Both the position numbers and the translations under genes were made by a program. The notes below the pieces were generated by a model. That model was not told where the DNA came from, did not search any database, and saw nothing but the letters and a program-made list of their open reading frames with translations. 64,000 nucleotides of DNA from Hyaloperonospora brassicae (Eukaryota > Oomycota > Peronosporomycetes > Peronosporales > Peronosporaceae), in the NCBI GenBank assembly GCA_947650285.1, contig CANTFL010000279.1:1-64000 (forward strand). Direction: 5' to 3'. This document shows, one piece after another, positions 30,875 through 42,954 of the stretch. Positions within the stretch are counted from its first letter, which is position 1. Each line of letters begins with the position of its first letter.

Positions 30875-31456
30875 ATGGAAAAGGTGCAGGTGTACATGGA
30901 CAAGTGGGCCAAAGACCTGGAAAAGTTCCCAGTGCTGCAGTCGGCCCAAGAGGCCACGGGCGTCGAGAAGCTGTACCTCGTGGCGAGCGGCGCAGCGCTT
31001 GTGCTGCTGCTGCTGCTCGTGGGGTTTGGCGCGGGGCTCATTTGCAACGTCGTGGGCTTTGTGTACCCCGCGTTCTGTTCGTTCCGAGCGATCGAGTCGC
31101 GCGACAAGAAGGACGACGTCCAGTGGCTCACGTATTGGGTCGTCTACGCCTGTTTCATCCTCGTCGAGGTCTTTGCCGACTTTCTGCTCTACTGGATCCC
31201 GTTCTACTACGCGTTCAAGTTGGGCTTTCTGCTCTGGCTCTTTATGCCGTCGACGCTGGGCGCGTCGTTTCTGTTTCTGCACTTCCTCGCGCCGTTTCTC
31301 AAGTCGCACGAGTCGCGTATTGATCGCGCTATGAAAGAAGCCGTGACGAGCAGCGGGTCGGTCATGGCCGACATTAGTGGCGTCGCGAGGGATATTGGCC
31401 GGGACGTGACCCACGCGGTGGCCAGTCGGATCGTGGACAATGCGTCTGCGCAGTGA
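30875..31456 (+). CDS. REEP/DP1/Yop1 (TB2/DP1/HVA22) family ER-shaping membrane protein
   Basis: A 193-residue single-exon gene. Residues about 33-70 form the first hydrophobic hairpin (LYLVASGAALVLLLLLVGFG then ICNVVGFVYPAFCSFRAIES, the family signature of Tyr-Pro plus Ser-x-x-Ala-Ile-Glu). The DVQWLTYWVVYACFILVE segment and LYWIPFYYAFKLGFLLWLFM form the second hairpin, followed by GASFLF...FLAPFLKSHES, all in the family's order. The C-terminal 50 residues form an amphipathic helix region. These proteins wedge into the cytoplasmic leaflet and bend tubular ER membrane. Length fits the REEP5/6-Yop1 branch. The next gene starts 335 bp downstream on the same strand. Confidence 0.9.
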   Translation: MEKVQVYMDKWAKDLEKFPVLQSAQEATGVEKLYLVASGAALVLLLLLVGFGAGLICNVVGFVYPAFCSFRAIESRDKKDDVQWLTYWVVYACFILVEVFADFLLYWIPFYYAFKLGFLLWLFMPSTLGASFLFLHFLAPFLKSHESRIDRAMKEAVTSSGSVMADISGVARDIGRDVTHAVASRIVDNASAQ

Positions 31457-31790
31457 CTTGTGGGCAGAGAGAGCGAAGTGGAGAGAGAAAGTGGAGGGAG
31501 GAAGGAGAGAAGAGGAGGACATGTGCTGTGTAGCTCGCGTAGTATGTAGCTGAGCGTGTGGGCGAAGTGCGGGTTTGGTATGCTGCTACCAGCGATAAGA
31601 CACGCTCTGTTGGGCAGTTTTGCAGCATAAGGGTAGCACGCTGTAGCTCACGTTTAAGGTAATGATGAATCGGATCGTGCACGTTGGTCGGATGCGTGTT
31701 TTGACAGTGTCCGTATGCTGCTTTTGGGATGTGGCTCTGATTGATGAAATGGTGCATTAGTTCGGTATCCTGTCTTTCGTGTGCGTCGCG

Positions 31791-33540
31791 ATGCACCGCA
31801 CGTCGTACGCGTCCTGGGCCACGTTTGACGTGGAGAAGGAGCTCGAGCGTGTCGACGAAGCGCAGAAGCGTGAAGCACAGCAGAAACAGGTGAAGAAACA
31901 GCTGCAGGCCAAGGAAAACGTCGAGAGTTCGGCGACGCAGGCAGCGCAGCACTCCGCCGATATCTTGGCGGCCCAAGCTGCAGTAGCGGCTTTGAAGATC
32001 AAGAGGAAGACCCGCAAAGGCGGCCGTCAAAAGGCGGGTAGAGGAGCTGCAGGTGTCGATGCTGACACGGAGAAAGCTGCTGCGGAAGCTGCTGAGCTGC
32101 AGGCGCAGGCGAAGCTTTTCGCCCGAAAGCACGAGCTGCTGCAACAGATTATGACGAATCGTCGACGAGGAGACAGGTTAATCGCTCACGAAAAGCAGGA
32201 TTGGAAAGCAGCCAGAAAGGTGTATGAGACAGCTTTAGCTGCCACGGCGGACTTGGAGGCGTTAGCGCCGTCGCTGCAAACCGTCGAGGCGACATGGCTT
32301 GCAACATCGAGCGAGCAGGATACGTATCCTGTTTCAAGACAGGATAACACCCGCGGCCACGAAGTCGCGAGACCATGTTGCGGCGACAAACACGTGAGCA
32401 GTCAGAAGCCGAACGCGAACGTTTCGCTCCCGAACGCAAACGATCTGCTGGCGATCATCAAGATGTTCTACAAGGACGTATACGAAGGAATCGGCACGTG
32501 CGAACTTGGAGAAAATCGACTGGCTGCAGCCACAGAGGCGTTCAAGGAAGTTTTGCTTCGAGATGATGGGCAGTGGACTGCATGGCTTAAGCGAGGCGAA
32601 GCATTTGAAAAGATGGAGGCGCCGCTGCTGGCAATGCTGCATTACAACCGGATTGCAACTATGGTGCGTCCCATTGCCTTTGTGAGATGAACATGTGCTC
32701 TTTGGTGGAACGCTGAGTGATACGGATTCTTGTCAGGATACGAAACATGCGAAGGCAAAAGAGGCACTGGAACGCGTCAAGACAAAGCTGCTTGTTGAAG
32801 GAGACGCGTCTAGTGGTAAGCTGTTGCGATCGATGATGCGAAAGATATGTTGGGATGTTATTGACATTGGGGTTTGCTGGGATGAGCAGACAAGGACACG
32901 ATCCAGAGGGCGGTATCGGCATGCACTGAAGGACGGACACTGCAAGAGGCACTCGAGCAAGTGCGCTTGGTGTTTGAAGCGGCCACCGTGTTGGCTGTCG
33001 AGGGGTTCTATGGCTATTCAGCGACAAAGTTTCAGATTGTGCTAGGATGCTTAGACGCAGTGCGAGCACGACCAGAGACAAGCTCTACCAACAATGACGC
33101 AGTGTTACCTGTGCTTCAAGAGGTATGTGGGCTTGTGAAAGTTCTGGCGTACATGGGCACGGTAGCGCTAACTAGTTGTGGCTTGATAGCTCGAGATCTC
33201 GTGTCACTTGAATATCGCGTGTGGCTGTCTCGAGACGCAGCGAAATTACGTGCAGGGGCTTGCTCACTGTGAGCAAGCCATTCGATTGAACGGTAAACGT
33301 GCAATCACACATGTCCGCAAAGGCCAGTTGTACCACGCGCTACACAACTATAAGGAAGCCCTCGACTGCTTTAGAACAGCAAAATGTTTGGTCTCTGCTG
33401 CAGGTTCTGAGCATACCGAAGAGCAATACGAGTTGGCGCTGACGACGATTGACAAAGCGACAGACAAGTGTGAGTTCGACCGCAGTCAATACGACATGGA
33501 GTACCTGCGCACCCTGGCAGCCAAGCAGTCCAAAGATTGA
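31791..33540 (+). CDS. TPR-repeat protein with charged coiled-coil N-terminus
   Basis: Four exons with clean GT-AG introns: 31791-32663, 32737-32815, 32890-33122, 33190-33540 (introns 73, 74 and 67 bp), giving 511 codons in frame. An ATG at 31779 in the same frame is an alternative start; 31791 (MHRTSYASWATFDVEKELER) is preferred because the sequence becomes protein-like there. Residues about 15-130 are Lys/Glu/Ala-rich coiled coil. TPR-like helices follow (EGIGTCELGENRLAAATEAF, WLKRGEAFEKMEAPLLAMLH). After the middle exons, RNYVQGLAHCEQAIRLNGKR and VRKGQLYHALHNYKEALDCF are good TPR units. It is probably a co-chaperone or scaffold; partner unknown. Its 3' end faces NOL6. Confidence 0.75.
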
Positions 33541-34157
33541 GTGGCTCAACGTTTCGATCGCCTGCATGAGATGCAGACGACAGTGTCGACGTATGAAGGC
33601 GAGCTGCCGTCATTTGCATGGTTCCCGATACGATAAGACAGGCCTCGGCGCGTCTACTGTTATTGCCACTTTTCGTCTTGCAGCGGTGCATTGAGATCTC
33701 TGAAGCTTCCCTGTGCACATCTGCGCCAGCACCTTGCGGCTTTGTTCGTACCGTTTGTGTGCGTATGTGTCGCATATACCCACAGGTCCCTCGAATACGA
33801 GGGTAGCCACAACACTATCGGCACGCAACGCCGACTCGCTCGAGCAAAACCGCGACTGCTGCCCTAGCTGAGCTTTCAGGAACTGAGTTGCCAACAGCTC
33901 GATCATCCTTCGATCATCATCGAGGTGTCTCTAGCTTTCCAGTCAGCACCAGCTTGGTATCCTCAACGGCTTTACCGAATGCATCTTACATCTTGCAGTC
34001 GATGCATGACATCCTACTTTCATGCCCAGGCGACGATCTCCACGGAAGGAAAGTGTCACATGAATAGACACAAATGGTCTGCAATCCGACAGCCCGAGAC
34101 ATAGAAAAAGAATCGAAATAGAGTCTAATTTGTTAGCAGCAATAAGACGCACTGACC
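33541..34157. other. Convergent intergenic region
   Basis: It lies between the 3' ends of the TPR gene and NOL6. Directly after the TPR stop the frame continues without a stop for about 30 codons (VAQRFDRLHEMQTT), so an alternative 3' exon may exist. Otherwise nothing is supported. Confidence 0.4.
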
Positions 34158-37100
34158 TTACATGCTTTCGAACGGCTGCATTGCGATACTCACGACCATG
34201 CCGTGACTGAGACTCTGCATGTCGGACAAGATCTCGAAAATGTTGGGTATAGCAACGCAGCGAGTCGACTCTTCGTCCTCTGCTGCACCGTCATGAGGCA
34301 GTGGGATCTGGTAGTTGGCGGTGATTGCGCGAAACTTCGTTGGCAAAAATGCTTGTGGTTTCCACGTGACCAGAATCTCCGTCGTGTCGATGCCGTTCAC
34401 AAAGAACAGAGCAAAGCGGCCATACAGTCGCTCCAGGTCCTGCAGCAAGTCGTGCACAGGATCGAACCCGATCATGACTGGAACGGCGCTCAGGTCCATG
34501 TTCTTGTACACCGGTGCCATAAACGGGTGCTTTTTGTTGCCGTCGACGCGAACTCGTTTGGTCGGAAGGTTTTCCGTCGCAAGCTGGAGCACAGCATCAA
34601 ATTCCATCTTCGACGACGCAAAAGCCGCTTTCCAGCCAGAACATGACGCACCCGAAGCTAGCCAAGACACTAGGATGTCGTACGAAGCTTGAGTCAACAT
34701 GACCAGCCGCTGCACCACGACCTTATCAGGCGTAAACCGCGTCCAGCTTGACAGGCAGTCCATGTCTTCGTAGTCAGCGGCAATGAACATTGCAGGGTGA
34801 GTACTTCGACTCGAAGTGGACGCTTCGAAGCGTTTCAGAATCTCACGGCGCTTGTCCTCGTCCAGAGAGCTTGTCAAGTCTACGATGAACGGAGCATTTT
34901 GCCAGTCAAATTTTGCGATCCGCTTCAAGAAGCGGAGGAAGCTGGACAAAACCGAGCGAGGTGTGGATGCAGGAGTCAGGAACACGTCGGCCACGAGAAG
35001 CTCGACCGCTTCGATAGACAACACGTTGCTCAACGCCTTACCGGCTAGCCATTGTTGGACAAGCCGAACGGTAGGGCCAAATGATGTGTTCTTCGTGTGT
35101 AGTGCATGCACCGTGCTTGCGTGCTTCAATAGATAGTCGGCCTCACGCTTGGTGGTCACATACTCGGGCGAGTTTACGAGCGCAAGCTTCTTCACTCCTG
35201 CTGCACCTGTCACAACGCTCAGCTCTTTTTCGCTGCGAATTATCAAGCGAAAGACGTAGCCGCTGATAAAGACGTCCACACAGTCCTTGGCCACCTCACA
35301 GCGGAGGTTTAGGCGCGACTGAAGCTCGTGGCCAAGGTGCACGTAAAATCCAATCTTTGCAAACAGCAACGCCTCCTTCTCGTTTGGCCATGCCGACGAA
35401 CGCTCGAACTTCACGTTGACAACTAACGGCTCCAGCACAGTGTTCACGTGATCCATTGGCGCAGCATCAATCTTCTCGTTCTTCGAGTAAGCTAGCGGAT
35501 GCGGTTGGACAGGAAACAAACTCGTGTAGCGGAACGCAGGGTGCACTGGTAGAACATCTGAGACCTTGAGCGGCAACGTCTCCAACGCACGCAATGTCTT
35601 TGCAAAGCTGTTGAAAACGACCCACAATTTTGACACGGAGTTCATTGTCGATTCAAATGACGCATCGGAGGTCTTTGCTTTCTCCGAAACTGACGATTCC
35701 TCGACGCCAAGTACCGAGTACAAAGCTGCGTGCGAAGTCTTAATCTGCAACGACGTAAGCTGGGGGCAGTGCGCAGGTACAATGTAGTTCACGATCGCGT
35801 CCAGCACGCAGTGGCGGTTATCGGCGCCAAATCCGTCCCACACCACAGCCTCGATAATGGCGCCGTCCTTGAACCGGCGCAGTTCAGATTTGCCTCTCCA
35901 GAACTGACGGAATCGAGTGCTAGCTATCTTATCATCAGCCGGTGGGCCTTTGTCCACAATCCGCCACGCATTGTCCGAGTTTATACGCAGTGCAACTGCC
36001 ACCTTGCGTGGTATCGGAAGCGAGTCATCGTTTATGCCCCACTCGACACTGTCCTCAGCAATGGGTCGAACAAGACTCACACGATCCGTCAAGGCTCTTG
36101 ATAGCACTGACATGAGCTTGCGCAGCCAGAACTGGTCAAGGCCCATATCATTGATAGTGCGCTTTTCTTCCACAGTGTACGTGTCGGTATGGTCGTCCAC
36201 GGGAGCAGGCGCAGGAAACCAGTAGTACTGATCGTATCGCGTCCAAAACTCATGCTTCGTGATGAATAGCGATCGGAATTTATCCAATGTGGAGTCTTGC
36301 ACCAACTTCACCGACTCTGCAGCAGCATGTCGAATCTCCTCCCACGCACCTCGCGTGACACGACTAAACAGGTTCAAGCGGCCAGACGAGTCCAAAAACA
36401 CTACGTCGTATGAATCGCGAAAGGTCTGCATTCCTTCAGCCGTGAGTACCACGCCGTCCTCAGCTGGCGGAAACTGCAGCGGATCGTCCTCGAGCTTGTG
36501 AATAGCAAGGAACTGCATCAGCACCTTGAACATTTGGTCCGACGGCGTCTGCACATGGATCCGCTTCGTCCGATACAAGTACAGCAGCAGCATGGACAGC
36601 AAGAAACCGTTGACCGAGTCCATTGCTTTGTGGAACCCTCTTTGTCGTAGCCACACTTTGGCCAAAATGCACGCTTCGGCAAAGTGCGGGGCCTCTTTTA
36701 ACACCAAATGCAGCTCTTTTGTGTGCTGTCGCACCATCATGTCTTCCAAGATCGAAGTGTTGTACAGTGGCGTACTGCACTGCTGCATCTCATGTTCCGT
36801 CATATCCACTTCGTGTTTGACATTGTTCTTCGATGGAACCAGCTTCGCCAGCTTGAAATGCTCCGTCGTGATGACAGGTATGAGGCGCACACGTACTCGC
36901 ACGCCTTTCAATCCATGCTGACTCAAGAACGCAGGCGTGATCGTCAACATCATTACCGGCTTTTCATACTCGCCGTGCCACGTCTGCAGCTTCACGTGCT
37001 GCACAATGTCGCACTGACGTTGCAACTCGGACGCTAGAACGCCCAGGTACAAGTTGCGCTTGTCAAAGTACCGATAATTACTAAAATCCTTCGGCACAAA

Positions 37101-37553
37101 GCACGTCGAGGGCATCTCAATTGTCACATCGACAGTCAAAGTGCCATAGTCGGACGACCGGTTTGTCGAGGCGTATGCCATTGTCTGTAGGATGTAACTC
37201 CCCACCACGTCCAGACGACTGGGGCGCTGGAACGGCAAGACAATCTCTTTCCGCTTGACGTGATTGCGCACGAAAAGGCCGCGCGCTTGCAGTCCATCTT
37301 GCGTCACTTGCTGGTCTTCGATGTTGTATACGACCTCTTTCACTTGGAACAACAGCGTCTGGAGACCGGACGCAGCTTTGGCGCCCAGTTTGCGCCCCGC
37401 GGCAGCCAAGAGCTCGTCCGTCTGGAGCCGAAAGAACGACGCGCGGTAGGAGCTGCTGGGGTCGGCAGCGCGCAGGTAGTTCAGCTCCTTGGCATCGGGC
37501 AGCGCGTACTTGGACAGCGCCTTGCGCAGCTCCAGCGACGACGACGACGACAT
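34158..37553 (-). CDS. Nucleolar protein 6 / U3 snoRNA-associated Utp22
   Basis: A single 1131-codon exon, about the family's normal length. It starts MSSSSSLELRKALSKYALPD. Nrap domain features in order: DVVGSYILQTMAYAS then TLTVDVTIEMPSTCFVPKDF and YRYFDKRNLYLGVLASEL (residues about 115-180, nucleotidyltransferase-like domain 1); LAKVWLRQRGF and VNGFLLSMLLLYL (about 300-330); the GRLNLFSRVTRGAWEEIRHA region; RFKDGAIIEAVVW (about 570); VRLVQQWLAGKALSN (about 840); and a C-terminal FALFFVNGIDTTEILVTWKP. Utp22 joins Rrp7 and CK2 in the UTP-C module of the small-subunit processome for 18S rRNA maturation. It is divergent from POLA1 with 455 bp between starts. Confidence 0.95.
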   Translation of the reverse strand: MSSSSSLELRKALSKYALPDAKELNYLRAADPSSSYRASFFRLQTDELLAAAGRKLGAKAASGLQTLLFQVKEVVYNIEDQQVTQDGLQARGLFVRNHVKRKEIVLPFQRPSRLDVVGSYILQTMAYASTNRSSDYGTLTVDVTIEMPSTCFVPKDFSNYRYFDKRNLYLGVLASELQRQCDIVQHVKLQTWHGEYEKPVMMLTITPAFLSQHGLKGVRVRVRLIPVITTEHFKLAKLVPSKNNVKHEVDMTEHEMQQCSTPLYNTSILEDMMVRQHTKELHLVLKEAPHFAEACILAKVWLRQRGFHKAMDSVNGFLLSMLLLYLYRTKRIHVQTPSDQMFKVLMQFLAIHKLEDDPLQFPPAEDGVVLTAEGMQTFRDSYDVVFLDSSGRLNLFSRVTRGAWEEIRHAAAESVKLVQDSTLDKFRSLFITKHEFWTRYDQYYWFPAPAPVDDHTDTYTVEEKRTINDMGLDQFWLRKLMSVLSRALTDRVSLVRPIAEDSVEWGINDDSLPIPRKVAVALRINSDNAWRIVDKGPPADDKIASTRFRQFWRGKSELRRFKDGAIIEAVVWDGFGADNRHCVLDAIVNYIVPAHCPQLTSLQIKTSHAALYSVLGVEESSVSEKAKTSDASFESTMNSVSKLWVVFNSFAKTLRALETLPLKVSDVLPVHPAFRYTSLFPVQPHPLAYSKNEKIDAAPMDHVNTVLEPLVVNVKFERSSAWPNEKEALLFAKIGFYVHLGHELQSRLNLRCEVAKDCVDVFISGYVFRLIIRSEKELSVVTGAAGVKKLALVNSPEYVTTKREADYLLKHASTVHALHTKNTSFGPTVRLVQQWLAGKALSNVLSIEAVELLVADVFLTPASTPRSVLSSFLRFLKRIAKFDWQNAPFIVDLTSSLDEDKRREILKRFEASTSSRSTHPAMFIAADYEDMDCLSSWTRFTPDKVVVQRLVMLTQASYDILVSWLASGASCSGWKAAFASSKMEFDAVLQLATENLPTKRVRVDGNKKHPFMAPVYKNMDLSAVPVMIGFDPVHDLLQDLERLYGRFALFFVNGIDTTEILVTWKPQAFLPTKFRAITANYQIPLPHDGAAEDEESTRCVAIPNIFEILSDMQSLSHGMVVSIAMQPFESM

Positions 37554-38008
37554 GGTACGGTGCCCGACTGGACGTCAACCAACCAATTGATGAGCACCAT
37601 GGCCGCGACGGCTGTGCGTGTTGCGCGAATGTGCGCCGAACATCGGTGCGTACCTAAGCTTGTGCGTCTTTTTGCCCGACAAAACTCGCCATAGACGGTG
37701 GCGAAAAACGTGTACAAACGGAGTTTCGACAGGCAGGTTGTGTTTTAACACTCTTTTTTCCTCCAGTCTTTTTCGCCATGCTGTGGCGGGAACAGCGCGC
37801 CGCCAACTGCTACCATTGGCTGAAACGCAACTTCACCATCGGAAACAGACCGACATATCATCATATCCTCGACTCCTAAACGATGGCGACAGCGATACCC
37901 GTCGAACTCGCTGTATCACGTATGAAGAGGTATCGATTGTCTCGTTCGTTTCCCTTTCATCACTCACCATTCCGCACGGAGCGACGGCATTGACACTCGA
38001 CGGACCTC
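37554..38008. promoter_or_regulatory. Divergent promoter region NOL6 / POLA1
   Basis: 455 bp between two head-to-head starts. TCACTCACCATTCC near 37960-37975, about 35 bp before the POLA1 ATG, loosely resembles the oomycete Inr. No matching element was found next to the NOL6 start. Confidence 0.4.
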
Positions 38009-41000
38009 ATGAGCTCTCGTCGTGTGGGCGCTCAGCGCAGCAGCTCGAGTCGGAAGCAGGCGCTGGAGGACATCAAGCGCATGCGTGACGGCGATGCTGC
38101 GTCCACCACGGCGTCCAGCTCTCGCGTGGCCCAGTACAAGCCGCATGAGGACAGTATCTACAAGGCCGTGACGGAGCAAGAGTACGAAGATCTGGTGCGC
38201 CAACGACGTCAAGGCCTCCCATTCGTGGAAAATGACGACGGGGAAATGGGGTACTACGACGACGGCGAGGAGCAGTTCTTTGAGTCGGACGGTGACGGTG
38301 ACGAGGCAGCAGCTGCAGGACAGAGCCATTACAAGCGCAAGAACAGTCTCACTACTGACAGCGACGACGCGAGCGGCAAGAAACGCAGTGCCGGCGCACT
38401 GTCGTCGTCGTATGTACGACGTGCCAAGAAGATGCAGCGCGCCAAGCTGGGAGGAGGGGCAGGTGGAGACGGCCCGAAGATCGCCAACCTCTTCTTCTCC
38501 AAGTCGTCGATGGGACCGCTCAAGGACCGGACCGGGCAAGCTGGACCGCGCAGCTCGGGCGCTGGGCCCCATGCTAAGTATGACATGGATCTCGACAGTC
38601 TGTTGGACGACTTGACGAGCAACCCGACCGCGTCGCGGCAGCGCTGTGTCGCGCCCGTGGCGTACTCGACCGGGTCGTTGGCGTATGCATCGAGAGAGGC
38701 AGCGGCTGCGTCAAGTGAGCGTGAGCACGTCTCGGCAATGGCTGCAACCGCGACGGCGTCAAGTCGAGATGGAGACGAGACGATGGGGGAGAGGAAAGCA
38801 TCAGACGAGACGCTGTACGAACACGAGGAGATGGATGATAGAATGGACGATGTGGCGGTCGATGACGATGATTGCAATCACGTGGAAGGGCGTCAACAGA
38901 ATAAAGATGAGCAGGAGAGCGATCATGTGGAATTGGACAAGCCGGTGATGAGCAAAAGAGAGCGGATGCTGCAGAAAGCTCGAGAAGCACGATTGCAGCC
39001 GTCAGCACCGACTGCGCGAGCTCTAGCTGCTCCCGTGGAGCCCACTCACCAAGAGATTAATGGGATGGAGACGGCTATTGTGCCGTCCAATGAAGTGACG
39101 GAATGGTGGCAGGTTGGTGGCGACCCGTCGAATGATGTAACAATGACGGACGCTAGCTCAGTAGAAGATGCTGAGTCAGAAGCACCACCTGTGGCAGCAG
39201 ATTCGATCCAGATGTACTGGATGGACGCGGTTGAAGTACGTGAGCGTCCGGGAAAGATCTATCTTATCGGCAAAATGAAGATCTCGAGTCCCGAAGGTCC
39301 GCATAAGTCTCCCACGTACAAGAGTTGCTGCGTAGTCGTGAACAACTTGCAACGGTACATGTACCTTGCTCCGAGAGGCACTTCGCTGGTCGAGCTTAGT
39401 AAAAATGAGCAGCAGGAGGCTTGGATGAAGATGCATGAGGAAATTCACAACGTACTGGTTCCTTCCTGTATCACTAGTAAACGTGATCAGGAGGGGTTTA
39501 GGACCAAGCTCGTAGAGCGCAACTATGCGTTCGAAGAAGCCGGCATCCCGCGTGGCAAAAACTTGTACTTGAAGGTCAAATACCCGAGTAAATACCCTGC
39601 ACCACCATCTGACTATTGCTCGCGTGGCGGAAAGACGTTTTCTCGTATCTGTGGTGCGTTTACTAGACCGTTGGAAAACTTTCTGCTCACCCGCCGGCTC
39701 CTGGGACCAGGGTGGGTTGAAATCAGTAATGTTCGCAAGTGCTCCGAGGGCGTCAGTTTTTGCAAGGCAGAGTTCGAGACTTTCGATCCGAAGAATGTGC
39801 GACCCATCGCGAGCGGCATGGCTGCTCCTCCTCTTACGGTGATGAGCATCAGTCTGAAAAGCGTTTGCCACCCGATGACTGGCAAACATGAGATAGTAGC
39901 GCTTTCTGCCATCACAGAGACTGGAATCAGTGCCGAAGGAGCCGGCAAGGGTCGAAACGGCGTACGTCACACATTGTCGCACTTCACGGCGATCCGACCG
40001 CTAGACGGAAACAACGGATTTCCCCAGTCATACGCACAGGCAGCTAAGAAAGATGACCGGTTTGGTATGAAAGCAGAAAATGGCGTGCTCAGTATAAACA
40101 GTGAGCGTCTGCGTGTGGAAATAAACGAGCGCGTAATGCTGAGCTACTTCCTCACGCGTGTTCAGCTTGAAGACCCGGACGTCATTGTCGGTCACAACTT
40201 GCACAAGTACGGGTTGGAGTTGCTCATTTCGCGAATTGACAACTTTAAACTTGGCGGGTTGTGGTCAAAGCTGACACGACTTCGTCGTGGTCGTCTGAAC
40301 CCGATGAATGTAGGAGAAGGATGGAACGAGTACAGGATGGACGACATGGTGAACGGACGACTTTTTTGCGATACGTACGTGTCGTCAAAGGAGTTGCTCC
40401 CTTCACAAAACAATTACACGCTTTCGTTTTTGGTAGAAGAGCACCTGCACAAGCAGCGACTGGATGTCGAGATGACCGAGATCCCTCAAATCCTTCTCGG
40501 CGGTCCTGATAACTTTGTCAAATTTTTGCGGCACACATTAGACGATGCGATGTTCGTATTGCACCTAATGCACAAGCTTGAAATTCTACCGCTATCGAAA
40601 CATCTATCCAACTTGTGTGGTTACTTATGGACGCGAACGCTCGAGGCGAACAAACGTGCAGAGCGAATCGAGTATCTGCTGCTTCACGAATTTAGCCGGT
40701 CGAAGAACAAGTTTATTGTGCCGGAAAAGTACAAAAGCAGGAGTGAGGCTGACAAGCTGAACAAGAAGCGAGAGGCTTCTTATGCAGGCGGTATGGTGTT
40801 TGCGCCAAAAAAAGGTCTTTACGACAACTTTGTAGTGCTGCTGGATTTCATGAGTTTGTATCCATCCATCATTCGCGTAAGTGCGTTTTGGCCGAGCAGG
40901 ACCTATGTTGCAACATGACTAACTAAGAAATGTCGTGAATGTAGGAATACAACATTTGTTTTACCACTGTAGAACGACAGCTGGTCACGGACGTGCCAGA

Positions 41001-42954
41001 TGCGCAGCCATCGTCAAAGAGAAAGAAGAAATCGAAGCGGGTACCTCAACCTGAGAACGAAGATGTCGCGAACAACGACGATACGGACCAAAACCTTGAT
41101 GACGCCGATACCAGCGCTTATTCAGATATTCCGGCGTTGCCGAGTAGTGCAAGCGAGCCGGGCATTTTGCCGGCTGTCATCAAGCGCTTGCTGGAGTCGC
41201 GTAAACAAGTGAAACAGCAGCTGAAAATCGAGCAGAAGGAAGGCAACATGGAGAAGGCTAACCTGCTCGATATTCGGCAAAAGGCTATAAAGCTGACAGC
41301 AAACTCGATGTACGGCTGTTTGGGATTTCGCTTTTCCAGGTTCTACGCGAAGCCAATCGCTGCGTTGATTACATCGACAGGTCGACAAACGCTGCAGCGA
41401 GCCAAAGAGGTGGCAGAGCAAGAGTGTGGCTACGACGTTGTTTACGGTGATACGGATTCAATCATGGTGGACTCGCGTACAGAAAGCCTCGATGAAGCCA
41501 AGCGCATCGGTCGCGAAATTCAGGCGCAGTGTAACAAGCATTTCAAATTGCTGGAACTCGAGGTAGATTACATTTTCAAGCGGATTCTCCTTCTCAACAA
41601 AAAGAAGTATGCAGCGTTGGTGCTCAAAGAGCGACCCAACTGCGAGCCCACTTTTGACAAGGAGGTGAAGGGTCTTGACATGGTGCGTCGGGATTGGTGT
41701 GTGATCTCCAAGACGGTGGGCAATGAAGTACTCGATTTCATCTTGTCCGGAAAGTCTCGTGACGATGTAGTGGAAAGCATCCACGAGCATTTGGAACAGG
41801 TGGCAGAGCGCGTGCGCTCGGGAAAGGAGCCAATTGAGCAGTATGTCATTACCAAGAGTTTGAACAAGCTACCTGAGCAATACCCAGATCGTGCGAAGCA
41901 ATATCACGTGCAAGTTGCAATCGCGTTGCGTGCTCTGGGAAAGCCGGTTGGGGCAGGCACCCACATTCCGTATGTGCTTTGCAAGGAAGAAGAACCTGGA
42001 AGTGGCCGTCGTGCCTACCATCCAGACGAAGTAAAGCGGGCAAGCGGAAAGCTCCATATTGACGTCGAGTGGTACCTTGAATCGCAGATCCATCCACCGG
42101 TGAATCGACTGTGCGCTCACATTGAAGGAACATCGAGCCCGCAGCTAGCTCACTGCTTGGGTCTCGATACGGCGAAGTTCTCGCACTCTGCCAGCCATTT
42201 TGGCGAGGAGAATGACGGGGGTGACGCAATTCCGAGTGTTCTGCAGAACGATGCTGACCGTTTCAAGGATTGCGTTCATCTCGAGATCACCTGCAATCGA
42301 TGTAAAATAGCTAGTGCTTTTTCTGGCGTGTTTTGTACGTCCGAGAACGACAGCTCACTTTGTAGTGGACTGCTTTGTCCAGTATGTAAAGCAGACTTTT
42401 GGGGTTTCGACCAGGAAGGCATTTATGGAAACGTAGGGGATGACCTCCAGGCAGTGTTGTCAAACCGTCTCCATCTTGCTACGCGCCAAGCGACGAAGAG
42501 ATATTACGAAGCGTGGACGATTTGCTCTGATGTGATGTGCAAAATGCGCACACAAAAGCAGTCACTTCGTGGCAATGGCAACATCTGCTCGGCCGCAGGG
42601 TGCAGGGCAACGACCATTCTCGAATACCCGGATAGCGCATTGTACACCCAGCTCAAGTATTTCGAATCTCTCTTTGACGCTGAACGTGCGCAAAAGAAGC
42701 TGCGCGAGCAGAAGGAACGCGTGTCAGGCACAAGTACAAGCGCGGAACCTCCAGTGCTTTCCGAGCGTCATCGTGCTATATTCCAAAAGCTACTTTCGCA
42801 GGCCGAAGAGGTAAGGGTTTTCATCACACGTCTATTTTCATTTTGCTGTGTCACTTATCTTACGCTTGCTATTTTGACGTTTGTTTCCAAGGCTGTCCAT
42901 CGAGACGATTACAACTGGGTCAAGCCGTCTCTGTGGCAGACGCTGTTCACGTAA
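38009..42954 (+). CDS. DNA polymerase alpha catalytic subunit
   Basis: Three exons: 38009-40876, 40945-42810, 42892-42954, with GT-AG introns of 68 and 81 bp, giving 1598 residues. The N-terminus has the Pol alpha conserved segment (YKAVTEQEYEDLVRQRR, DDDGEMGYYDDG-type, residues about 50-90). The exonuclease-like domain keeps DPDVIVGHNLHKYG but lacks the usual catalytic acids, as in Pol alpha. Family B polymerase motifs: A DFMSLYPSIIRE (spanning intron 1), B KLTANSMYGCLGF, C VYGDTDSIMV. The C-terminal CysA (CNRCK...CPVC) and CysB (ICSDVMCK...CSAAGC) zinc or cluster modules bind the B subunit. The enzyme extends RNA primers with DNA in the primase complex. Intron 2 contains no stop and stays in frame if retained. 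Confidence 0.96.
42811..42891 (+). other. POLA1 intron 2 (stop-free, frame-neutral)
   Basis: GTAAGG...TTTCCAAG, 81 bp. Retention would insert 27 mostly hydrophobic residues just after the SQAEE sequence. Splicing joins to AVHRDDYNWVKPSLWQ, the conserved type of Pol alpha tail. Confidence 0.8.
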
